Source: Clostridia bacterium (GTDB taxonomy: Bacteria > Bacillota > Clostridia > Oscillospirales > Acutalibacteraceae). From it: 6,471 bases of DNA. The notes beneath the pieces are model-generated. The model searched no databases. It was not told where the DNA came from and saw only the letters and a list, made by a program, of their open reading frames with translations. Position 1 is the first letter of the stretch. The number at the start of each line of letters is the position of its first letter. The stretch covers positions 1 through 6,471 of the forward strand of contig JAGBSU010000179.1 of the NCBI GenBank assembly GCA_017631705.1. The letters are read 5' to 3'. Positions 1 to 5,236 of this stretch are shown here, one piece after another. Made by a program: the position numbers and the translations under genes.

Positions 1-246
1 AATCCGAACCCCGTTTTGAACAGGCGGATTTAGGCTCACCCTTCGTTAAAATACTCGCGAATACATACAGTATTCGCTGCGTTTTTGCCTTGGTTGCCCC
101 ACAAATCCGTTCTTTTCAAAATCTTCGACCTGAAAACGAAAAGATTTTGAGTGGTTTTTGTTTTTTGACCGAAGACAGGCTAACGCCTGTCAAGGGAAAA
201 AGAGCAAAAAACACCAAAAGATACCGCTTTCAGGCGGGTTCGGATT
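1..246. repeat. Composite inverted-repeat element, left boundary possibly outside the window
   Basis: Positions 1-11 (AATCCGAACCC) are the exact reverse complement of 236-246. Inside this outer stem lie nested inverted repeats. GCGAATAC at 57-64 pairs with GTATTCGC at 70-77 around a 5-nt loop. CGGATTT at 25-31 pairs with 103-109 on the same centre, and TTTTGAA at 14-20 can pair with 115-121. CAAAATCTT at 117-125 pairs with 141-149 (this competes with the previous stem). GACAGGC at 174-180 pairs with 185-191 around TAAC, and GTTTTTTG at 160-167 pairs with 205-212. The whole could fold as a multibranch junction, as RNA or as single-stranded DNA. Such order is typical of non-autonomous intergenic repeats (MITE- or REP-like) or of structured leader RNAs. 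I do not recognise a named family. The outer stem may continue left of position 1. No convincing promoter is visible between it and the Nudix gene, so it may be part of that gene's 5' leader. Confidence 0.6.
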
Positions 247-291
247 CGTCGGGTTACCCTAGTAAAACTATATTCAAAAGGAGTAACTCTT

Positions 292-828
292 ATGAATTTA
301 ACCGAAACCACCACTTCCACAAAAAATTGCTTTGAAGGCAAAATCCTCCGTGTGCGTGTCGACACGGTACGCTTGCCCAACGGCGCCACCGCCACACGCG
401 ATATTGTGGAGCACAACGGTGCGGTATGTGTTGCCGCGCTCACCGAATCGCAGGAATTGTTGTTTGTGCGGCAATATCGACATCCTTTTGGAAAAGTGTT
501 GTTAGAACTTCCCGCCGGTAAGCTGGACAGCAAAAGCGAAAACCCGCTTTCTGCCGCTGTGCGTGAACTGCGTGAGGAAACCGGCGCTACCGCCGCCGAT
601 ATGCGTTTTTTGGGTGAACTGTATCCCTCCCCCGGCTATTGCGATGAAATCATTTCGCTCTATCTTGCCACCGGTCTTTCCTTCGGAGAGTCCGACCCCG
701 ATGACGATGAGTTTTTGGAGGTGGAACGTATCCCGCTAAAAACCGCTGTTCAAATGGTACTGGAAAACGAAATCCCCGACGGCAAAACCCAAGCCCTTGT
801 CCTAAAAGTCGCCGCCTTAATGGGATAA
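292..828 (+). CDS. Nudix hydrolase, probable ADP-ribose pyrophosphatase
   Basis: This 178-aa cytosolic enzyme should hydrolyse ADP-ribose to AMP and ribose 5-phosphate using Mg2+ or Mn2+. The Nudix box spans residues 76-99: G76, E83, R91-E92-L93, E95-E96, G98-A99. The RExxEE core that binds metal is intact. The spacing from G76 to E83 is six residues rather than the canonical five, so there is one extra residue in the loop. A proline at residue 114 lies 15 positions after the box, the position associated with ADP-ribose specificity among Nudix enzymes. The preceding VRQYRHP (59-65) and ELPAGK (72-77) segments are also typical of the ADP-ribose pyrophosphatase branch. The ATG at 292 is chosen because AAAAGGAG (276-283) lies 8 nt upstream. 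The length matches the family. No clear terminator follows; the next gene has its own promoter. ADP-ribose specificity is inferred from sequence; membership of the superfamily is near certain. Confidence 0.93.
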   Translation: MNLTETTTSTKNCFEGKILRVRVDTVRLPNGATATRDIVEHNGAVCVAALTESQELLFVRQYRHPFGKVLLELPAGKLDSKSENPLSAAVRELREETGATAADMRFLGELYPSPGYCDEIISLYLATGLSFGESDPDDDEFLEVERIPLKTAVQMVLENEIPDGKTQALVLKVAALMG

Positions 829-892
829 TATCTTTTCTGATTTTTTGTTTGCAAAAGAATTTACAGAAATTACATATTTTATATGTGTTTTA

Positions 893-901
893 TGGTATAA
901 T
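893..901 (+). promoter_or_regulatory. Extended -10 promoter for the lipoprotein gene
   Basis: TGG followed by TATAAT (896-901) is a perfect extended -10 element (TGnTATAAT). No good -35 box sits 16-18 bp upstream; TTTACA at 860-865 is too far away. Extended -10 promoters often work with a weak -35. Transcription would begin near 908, giving a leader of about 70 nt before the ATG at 980. Confidence 0.65.
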
Positions 902-910
902 TAAAGAAAG

Positions 911-974
911 AAAAGGAGTTAGATTCCCGTGTACTGTTTACCGCCTGAACTTTAACATCTATAAAGGAGGTAAC
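911..974 (+). promoter_or_regulatory. Possible leader mini-ORF with RBS-sequestering hairpin
   Basis: AAAAGGAG (911-918) is a Shine-Dalgarno sequence with no long gene behind it. Ten nucleotides later GTG (929) opens an 8-codon frame, reading MYCLPPEL if GTG is initiated as Met, with TAA at 953-955. Its codons TTA-CCG-CCT (938-946) are an anti-Shine-Dalgarno-like stretch. It can pair with AGGAGGTAA (965-973), the ribosome binding site of the lipoprotein gene: eight pairs, one G-A mismatch, 18-nt loop. A ribosome on the mini-ORF would open this stem, so translation coupling is possible. The pairing and the start codon are seen in sequence; the regulatory role is inference and could be chance. 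Confidence 0.35.
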
Positions 975-979
975 TACAT

Positions 980-1600
980 ATGTATAAAAAATGCTTGCTT
1001 TTGATTGCTATGTTATCGGTGTTGCTTTGCTCATTAACAGCCTGTGTACCGGAGGAAGACAATTTGCCGACAACAACTACGGCAAGTACCACCACGACTA
1101 CCTCAACCACAACAACCACTACCGCTTCGGCAACAAAATCCACGAATGGGAGTACTAATTTAATCGTGCAATCGCCGTTTTCCGATGTTACCATTAAAGC
1201 CATCACCGCCTACGATAAAGAAGACCAATACGCCACCGACGGCAAGGTGATATTATCGGAAAAAGAAACGGATATCGACGATATACAAAAAATTCAAGCA
1301 TGGTTGAACGCAGAGGATTGGCAGTATTATGCCAACCAAGATGGTTGGGTGAAAATGCAACCGATACATGCCAAGCGCGTGGTGACATTTGCTTTAGACA
1401 AGGGTAAGCAATTGGTCTTGCACCTGATGTCGGATACCGATTCTTGGGTAGCCGTCGGCACTTTTGACGGTGCCTTGGATTACACCGCCATATATAATCA
1501 AGCGTGGCAATTCGACAAAACCGGCAACCACCATTTCACGCGGTATCACATCAGTAAAACATGCGTGGGCAAAATCATTGACGAATTGTTCGACGACTAA
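980..1600 (+). CDS. Threonine-rich secreted lipoprotein of unknown function
   Basis: I do not recognise the family. The 206-aa product starts with a lipoprotein signal peptide: positive start (MYKK), a hydrophobic core at residues 6-18 and a lipobox LTAC with the lipidated Cys at 22. It should therefore be anchored on the outer face of the cytoplasmic membrane. Residues 31-48 are almost pure threonine (15 of 18), a flexible and possibly glycosylated spacer that holds the C-terminal domain off the membrane. Residues from about 60 to 206 look like one mixed alpha/beta domain, rich in Asp, Trp and Tyr, with no catalytic motif I can name. Beta-like stretches include VVTFALDKGKQLVLHL and SWVAVGTFDG. 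AAAGGAGG (963-970) lies 9 nt before the ATG, which fixes the start. The gene is monocistronic, between the promoter at 893-901 and the terminator at 1604-1641. The Thr codons use ACA, ACC, ACG and ACT mixed, so the run is not simple triplet slippage. Confidence 0.85.
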   Translation: MYKKCLLLIAMLSVLLCSLTACVPEEDNLPTTTTASTTTTTSTTTTTTASATKSTNGSTNLIVQSPFSDVTIKAITAYDKEDQYATDGKVILSEKETDIDDIQKIQAWLNAEDWQYYANQDGWVKMQPIHAKRVVTFALDKGKQLVLHLMSDTDSWVAVGTFDGALDYTAIYNQAWQFDKTGNHHFTRYHISKTCVGKIIDELFDD

Positions 1601-1603
1601 TAC

Positions 1604-1641
1604 AAAGCGGTCAAACACCAATCGGTGTTTGACCGCTTTTT
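1604..1641 (+). terminator. Strong Rho-independent terminator after the lipoprotein gene
   Basis: A perfect 16-bp stem (1604-1619 with 1624-1639) around the loop AATC runs into TTTTT. It starts three bases after the lipoprotein stop codon. The phosphorylase gene ends convergently at 1661. Read on the minus strand the hairpin is followed by only three T, so it would be a weaker stop for that gene, but no other terminator is visible for it. Confidence 0.95.
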
Positions 1642-1660
1642 GTGCGTTATATCCATTACG

Positions 1661-4054
1661 TTAACAATGCCAAATCGTTTCTGCATATTCCCGAATAGCA
1701 CGGTCGGCAGAAAACACACCGCTTTTTGCGGTGTTTAGGAGTGCCATTTGCCCCCATCTTTCGCGGTCACGGTAGGTGTCCGTAGAACGCTGTTGTGCAT
1801 CGAGATAGGTGTCAAAATCTGCTAACACCATATACGGGTCCTGCGTTTTGAGCGATTGTATCACTTGGTCAAATTTTACACCGTCAATGCCCTGTTCCAA
1901 CCGTTCAAACACACGGTATAATCGCTCGTCAGTTTGTAAGACTTCCATCGGGTTATACCCCTGTCTTCGTTTGCTGACTTCGTCCTCCCGCATACCGAAC
2001 AAAAACATATTCTCGGCACCGACCTGCTCACAAATTTCCACATTGGCACCGTCTAAGGTTCCCAATGTTACCGCCCCGTTCATCATGAGTTTCATGTTCC
2101 CCGTACCGCTCGCTTCGGTACCGGCAAGCGAAATCTGCTCACTGATATCGGCTGCCGGCATTAACAGTTCCGCCAAGGTAACACGATAATCCTCCAAATA
2201 CACCACGCGCAGTTTATCACGCACCGACGGGTCTTTTTCAATCATAGCCGATAGTGCGCAAATGAGCTGAATAATCTCTTTTGCCAGCACATACCCCGGC
2301 GCCGCCTTTGCCCCGAAAATATAGGTGCGCGGCACAACGTCCATGGAGGGATTATCCTTTATCGTTAAATACCGATGCAAAATATGCAGCGCACTCAAAT
2401 GCTGCCGCTTGTATTCGTGTAATCGCTTAACCTGCACATCAAACACCGATTGCGGGTCAATTGTCATGCCGTTTGCTTTGGCAATATACCGTGTCAATCG
2501 TTTTTTGTTTTGCTGTTTAATATCCAAAAACTCCCGACACGCCGCCGCATCGTTAGTTAACGGTAGCAGCCTTGATAAAGCGGTGGCATCGTACACAAAC
2601 TCATTGCCGATACGGTTGGTTATCCAAGCCGATAATGCCGGATTGGCTTGGCACAGCCACCGTCGATGTGCAATCCCGTTGGTAACATTGTGAAACTTTT
2701 CCGGCATCACCGTATAGGCATCATGAAACACCCGCTCTTTCAAAATGTTACTGTGGATTTTTGCCACACCGTTTACGGCATGTGCCGCCGCCACACATAA
2801 ATTTGCCATGTGTATCTGGCCGTTTTGAATAACCGCCATGCGGTTTACCTTTTCGACATCGCCGATAGCCCCCAACATTTCGCTATGAAACCGTCGGTTA
2901 ATTTCACAAATGATTTGATAAATACGCGGTAAAAGACCGGATAGCAATTCTTCCGACCAACATTCCAGTGCTTCTTTCATCACCGTATGGTTGGTATATG
3001 CCACGGTACGACATACTAAATCCCAAGCCTTTTCCCATGAATACCCACATTCGTCTAATAACACTCGCATCAGTTCGGGAATCACCAATGTCGGGTGCGT
3101 ATCGTTAATATGGATAGCCGCCAACTCCGGCAACGAATCTACCTTGCCGAATCGTTCTAACTGCCGCTGCACAATATCCTGCACCGAAGCCGATACCAAA
3201 AAATACTGCTGAGATAATCGCAACAGTTTTCCTTTATAGTGGTTATCGGCCGGATATAATACTTGTGTTATTACTTCTGTTAAGGACTTTTTTTCCATGG
3301 CGCGTGCATATTCCCCACAATTAAACAGTGACATGTCCATGCCGGTCGGTGCCGTGGCTTTCCACAAGCGTAAAACAGATATTCCCACACCGTCTTTTCC
3401 TGCCACCATTAAATCAAACGGTTGAGCCACTACCGCCGACGCATTTTCATGCTCTGTATGATGAAATTTCCCCTCCCATTGTTCGCGGATATTGCCGTAA
3501 AATTTCACCTCTTTTGCTAATTCCGGTCGCGGCAATAACCAACACTCGCCGCCCGGCAACCAAAAATCGGGGAACTCCTTTTGCTTTCCGTCAACAATTT
3601 TTTGCCGAAAAATACCGCATTCGTACAACAGTGAATATCCCATCGCCGGTATGCCTGCCGTGGCAAGTCCGTCTAAAAAGCATGCCGCCAACCGCCCCAA
3701 ACCGCCGTTTCCCAATCCGGCATCCGACTCTAAATCGTAAAGCTTTTCAAGCGAAACACCGAACGATGACAGCACCTCACGCGCTATATCTATTAAATTC
3801 AAGTTATACAAAGTGTTTTTGAGAGACCGTCCCATCAAAAATTCCATACTCAAATAATACACTTGTTTTTTTGGCTGTGTATAAGCCTGCGACATATATT
3901 TCACACGTGCGTTTCTCAATGCATCACGCAACAATATCGCCAAAGCCCGATAGTATTGTTCATGAGTTGCCTTTTCAGGTGTTACGGAAAAACCAGTTAA
4001 TAAGGTTTCTGTCAACGCTCTGTGAAAACCCTCTTTATCAAAGCAAACCGACAT
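1661..4054 (-). CDS. glgP: Glycogen/maltodextrin phosphorylase
   Basis: This 797-aa GT35 enzyme releases glucose 1-phosphate from alpha-1,4-glucans with inorganic phosphate and pyridoxal phosphate (PLP), in the cytosol. The PLP site EASGTGNMK lies at residues 647-655, with Lys655 as the Schiff-base lysine. Other family signatures are present in order: YYLSMEFLMGRSL (66-78), GNGGLGRLAACFLD (115-128), HINDTHP (315-321), YTNHTVMKEALE (353-364), NVTNGIAHRRWL, QVKRLHEYKRQ and YIFGAKAAPGY. It has the bacterial length and lacks the N-terminal regulatory phosphorylation extension of animal enzymes. The start at 4054 has AAAAGAGGGG (4061-4070) 6 nt upstream, and the N-terminus (SVCFDKEGF) fits the family. 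No other glycogen gene is in the window, so it appears to be a stand-alone unit. No clear promoter was found for it in the A/T-rich 4071-4137 stretch. Whether glycogen or maltodextrin is preferred cannot be read from the sequence. Confidence 0.97.
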   Translation of the reverse strand: MSVCFDKEGFHRALTETLLTGFSVTPEKATHEQYYRALAILLRDALRNARVKYMSQAYTQPKKQVYYLSMEFLMGRSLKNTLYNLNLIDIAREVLSSFGVSLEKLYDLESDAGLGNGGLGRLAACFLDGLATAGIPAMGYSLLYECGIFRQKIVDGKQKEFPDFWLPGGECWLLPRPELAKEVKFYGNIREQWEGKFHHTEHENASAVVAQPFDLMVAGKDGVGISVLRLWKATAPTGMDMSLFNCGEYARAMEKKSLTEVITQVLYPADNHYKGKLLRLSQQYFLVSASVQDIVQRQLERFGKVDSLPELAAIHINDTHPTLVIPELMRVLLDECGYSWEKAWDLVCRTVAYTNHTVMKEALECWSEELLSGLLPRIYQIICEINRRFHSEMLGAIGDVEKVNRMAVIQNGQIHMANLCVAAAHAVNGVAKIHSNILKERVFHDAYTVMPEKFHNVTNGIAHRRWLCQANPALSAWITNRIGNEFVYDATALSRLLPLTNDAAACREFLDIKQQNKKRLTRYIAKANGMTIDPQSVFDVQVKRLHEYKRQHLSALHILHRYLTIKDNPSMDVVPRTYIFGAKAAPGYVLAKEIIQLICALSAMIEKDPSVRDKLRVVYLEDYRVTLAELLMPAADISEQISLAGTEASGTGNMKLMMNGAVTLGTLDGANVEICEQVGAENMFLFGMREDEVSKRRQGYNPMEVLQTDERLYRVFERLEQGIDGVKFDQVIQSLKTQDPYMVLADFDTYLDAQQRSTDTYRDRERWGQMALLNTAKSGVFSADRAIREYAETIWHC

Positions 4055-4137
4055 AGCTTTCCCCTCTTTTCATATTGTCTATACTACTTTTTGTTTTTTA
4101 ATAAATAATATTCATGTACATTGTATTTTTAGTGCTC

Positions 4138-4166
4138 TTGACAGAAATCAATGGGAATAGTACAAT
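4138..4166 (+). promoter_or_regulatory. Sigma-A promoter for trmL
   Basis: A perfect -35 TTGACA (4138-4143) and a -10 TACAAT (4161-4166) are separated by exactly 17 bp. The start would be near 4173, giving a 5' leader of about 20 nt with GGAGGGG (4180-4186) 6 nt before the ATG at 4193. Confidence 0.85.
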
Positions 4167-4192
4167 AGAACAATCAAACGGAGGGGAATCGT

Positions 4193-4687
4193 ATGCCACA
4201 ACTCAACATTGTTTTAGTCGAACCGGAAATTCCGCAAAACACCGGTAACATCAGCCGTACCTGTGCTGCTACGGGCAGTCGTTTACATATCGTAAAACCT
4301 ATGGGATTTACCATTGACGATAAGAAACTCAAGCGTGCCGGTTTGGATTATTGGCATTTGCTGGATATCACCTATTATGAGAATTTAACCGAGTTTTTTG
4401 AAAACAACATCGGTCCGTTTTTCTATTTTACCACCAAGGGTACACACATCTATTCCGATGTTGAATACCCCAACGGTGCCTATTTGTTGTTCGGCAAAGA
4501 AACCGCCGGTCTACCCGAATGGCTGTTGCATGAAAATCCGGAACGCTGTGTCCGCCTGCCGATGTTGGACGACGATGCCGCACGGTCGCTCAATTTGTCC
4601 AACACCGTAGCCGTCGGCGCCTACGAGGTACTGCGTCAATGGGGCTTCCCCGCCTTGCGTACCGAAGGACATTTGACGCAATATTAA
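4193..4687 (+). CDS. trmL: tRNA (cytidine/uridine-34-2'-O)-methyltransferase TrmL
   Basis: This 164-aa SPOUT-class enzyme transfers a methyl group from S-adenosylmethionine to the 2'-OH of wobble nucleotide 34, in known cases of the tRNA-Leu species with CAA and UAA anticodons. All three SpoU motifs are present: PEIPQNTGNISR (11-22) with the key Asn-Thr-Gly-Asn, YLLFGKETAGLPE (97-109), and RLPM followed by SLNLSNTVAVGAYEVLRQ (121-149), which builds the trefoil knot and cofactor pocket. It is a stand-alone catalytic domain, as in the short TrmL family, without the N-terminal RNA-binding extension of TrmH or RlmB. IVKPMGF and KRAGLDYW are typical of TrmL itself. It has its own consensus promoter. 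No intrinsic terminator separates it from the tRNA-Ser gene 79 bp downstream, so readthrough into the tRNA is possible. Confidence 0.95.
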   Translation: MPQLNIVLVEPEIPQNTGNISRTCAATGSRLHIVKPMGFTIDDKKLKRAGLDYWHLLDITYYENLTEFFENNIGPFFYFTTKGTHIYSDVEYPNGAYLLFGKETAGLPEWLLHENPERCVRLPMLDDDAARSLNLSNTVAVGAYEVLRQWGFPALRTEGHLTQY

Positions 4688-4695
4688 TTTTCCCG

Positions 4696-4724
4696 TTGAC
4701 AAATGCCGACAAATCCACTATAAT
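4696..4724 (+). promoter_or_regulatory. Consensus sigma-A promoter for tRNA-Ser
   Basis: TTGACA (4696-4701) and TATAAT (4719-4724) are both perfect consensus with a 17-bp spacer, as expected for a strongly expressed stable-RNA gene. Transcription should start near 4731, inside the palindrome at 4726-4754, about 36 nt before the mature tRNA. Confidence 0.92.
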
Positions 4725-4725
4725 A

Positions 4726-4754
4726 AATAGGCTGTCACGCGGTGACAGCCTATT
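4726..4754. promoter_or_regulatory. Perfect 13-bp palindrome over the tRNA start site
   Basis: AATAGGCTGTCAC (4726-4738) is exactly repeated in inverse at 4742-4754 around the triplet GCG. It begins one base after the -10 box and covers the predicted transcription start. As DNA it sits where an operator would. As RNA the 5' end of the pre-tRNA would be a hairpin of roughly nine base pairs. No T-run follows, so it is not an ordinary terminator for trmL, although it could weaken readthrough. Function unknown. Confidence 0.7.
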
Positions 4755-4766
4755 CACCATCGGTAC

Positions 4767-4852
4767 GGAGAGTTGTCCGAGTGGTCGAAGGTGCAGCACT
4801 CGAAATGCTGTGTACGCAAGTACCTAGGGTTCGAATCCCTAACTCTCCGCCA
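4767..4852 (+). tRNA. tRNA-Ser, anticodon CGA (reads UCG)
   Basis: The acceptor stem GGAGAGT (4767-4773) pairs with ACTCTCC (4842-4848), followed by discriminator G and an encoded CCA (4850-4852). The anticodon stem CAGCA/TGCTG encloses loop CTCGAAA, placing CGA at 4801-4803 with A37 and A38 next to it. A long class II variable arm (GTAC, GCAA loop, GTAC at 4812-4823) is diagnostic of serine among CGA-type loops. The T-arm is TAGGG TTCGAAT CCCTA (4825-4841). All arms pair well and nothing looks degraded. Confidence 0.98.
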
Positions 4853-5108
4853 AAATCGACAAATCTCGACAGAGGTTTGTCGATTTTTTCACCTTTTCAC
4901 TTTTCACTATTCTCTGAGAAGTCAATTTTGGCAAGTAATAAGTAATAGTGAAGAAGCTTCTGGCATTCCTCAAGCAACATAACCGATAATCACATTCTTC
5001 GCAACAACACTCCACTATTCCCTCAGTATTGTGGTGATTCCCGTTTCCCGGACAATCTTCACCACCGTTTCCGGGAATTAAAACAGTTCCTGTAACATCT
5101 ATAATCAA
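4839..5108 (-). CDS. Small cysteine-rich protein, TTG start, 3' end probably rewritten
   Basis: No family is assigned, although it gives me an impression of short clostridial Cys-rich proteins I cannot name. The TTG at 5106-5108 has an excellent Shine-Dalgarno AAGGAGGG (5116-5123 on the minus strand) 7 nt upstream, and a plausible promoter lies further up. The first 46 residues look designed: a PGNGGEDCPGNGN near-repeat (12-24), two His (25-26), then Cys at 19, 34-36, 39, 44 and 45, with the dense stretch ECCCEECDYRLCC at 33-45. This suggests metal binding or a modified peptide. From about residue 50 the frame runs through the heptad-repeat patch, the tRNA terminator and the last 14 nt of the tRNA, giving a basic, unrelated tail to residue 89. 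I infer that the true 3' end was lost or overwritten, or that the tail is not functional. An ATG at 5112 in another frame gives only 17 residues and is too close to the Shine-Dalgarno. Confidence 0.5.
   Translation of the reverse strand: MIIDVTGTVLIPGNGGEDCPGNGNHHNTEGIVECCCEECDYRLCCLRNARSFFTITYYLPKLTSQRIVKSEKVKKSTNLCRDLSILAES
4853..4889 (+). terminator. Terminator of the tRNA-Ser gene
   Basis: Immediately after CCA, AAATCGACAAATCTC (4853-4867) pairs with 4872-4886 around GACA, with a single G-T wobble, and runs into six T (4884-4889). On the minus strand the same hairpin is followed by four T, so it could also stop transcription arriving from the Cys-rich gene on that strand. Confidence 0.93.
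4893..4952. repeat. Small heptad-repeat / inverted-repeat patch
   Basis: CTTTTCA is repeated in tandem at 4893-4899 and 4900-4906. AAGTAAT is repeated in tandem at 4933-4939 and 4940-4946. The flanks TTCACTATT (4903-4911) and AATAGTGAA (4944-4952) are exact inverted repeats. Two different heptamer tandems inside an inverted repeat suggest a mobile or slippage-prone intergenic repeat rather than coding sequence, although a minus-strand reading frame passes through it. Confidence 0.55.
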
Positions 5109-5142
5109 CCATCTTCCCTCCTTGCAATGTAGCGTCTCTTTT

Positions 5143-5170
5143 AATATACACTATATAATCACTATTTGAA
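5143..5170 (-). promoter_or_regulatory. Possible promoter of the Cys-rich gene
   Basis: On the minus strand TTCAAA (5170-5165) and TATATT (5148-5143) are spaced by 16 bp, with a start predicted near 5136, just before AAGGAGGG. Both boxes are imperfect and the region is A/T-rich, so chance matches are easy. Confidence 0.4.
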
Positions 5171-5174
5171 CCAA

Positions 5175-5208
5175 TTGTTTGAAACTTACATTTCCTGTAC
5201 AATATATA
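5175..5208 (+). promoter_or_regulatory. Promoter of the RHH gene, two overlapping choices
   Basis: TTGTTT (5175-5180) with TACAAT (5198-5203) at 17-bp spacing, or TTGAAA (5179-5184) with TATATA (5203-5208) at 18 bp, would both drive the gene at 5237. The region is back to back with the minus-strand promoter. Direct repeats lie in between: CACTAT at 5149-5154 and 5160-5165, 11 bp apart, and TTTGAA at 5165-5170 and 5178-5183, 13 bp apart. Confidence 0.5.
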
Positions 5209-5236
5209 TAAAGAAGTGGTATTTGGAGGTTTTACA

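Noticed and set aside
269..274. TATATT as a -10 box for the Nudix gene
   Set aside because: The start would fall inside the ribosome binding site at 276-283 and no -35 partner is seen.
180..533. Minus-strand frame of 117 codons overlapping the repeat element and the Nudix gene
   Set aside because: Antisense to a certain Nudix gene, with no recognisable domain; the open frame is explained by codon shadowing and the inverted repeat.
829..892. Terminator after the Nudix gene at the T-run 840-846
   Set aside because: No stable stem precedes the T-run; only a weak CTTTT/AAAAG pairing with a long loop.
1070..1130. Triplet repeat or CRISPR-like array in the ACA/ACC-rich stretch
   Set aside because: It is in frame, encodes a Thr stalk with mixed codons, and has no repeat-spacer pattern.
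952..1206. Minus-strand frame with a long valine run
   Set aside because: It is the antisense of the threonine-codon tract of the lipoprotein gene, with no ribosome binding site of its own.
3328..3822. Plus-strand frame of 164 codons inside the phosphorylase gene
   Set aside because: Opposite to conserved GT35 coding sequence; proline- and serine-rich composition without a domain or Shine-Dalgarno.
4639..4982. Several plus-strand frames across the tRNA-Ser gene
   Set aside because: They translate a structurally perfect tRNA and its terminator; not coding.
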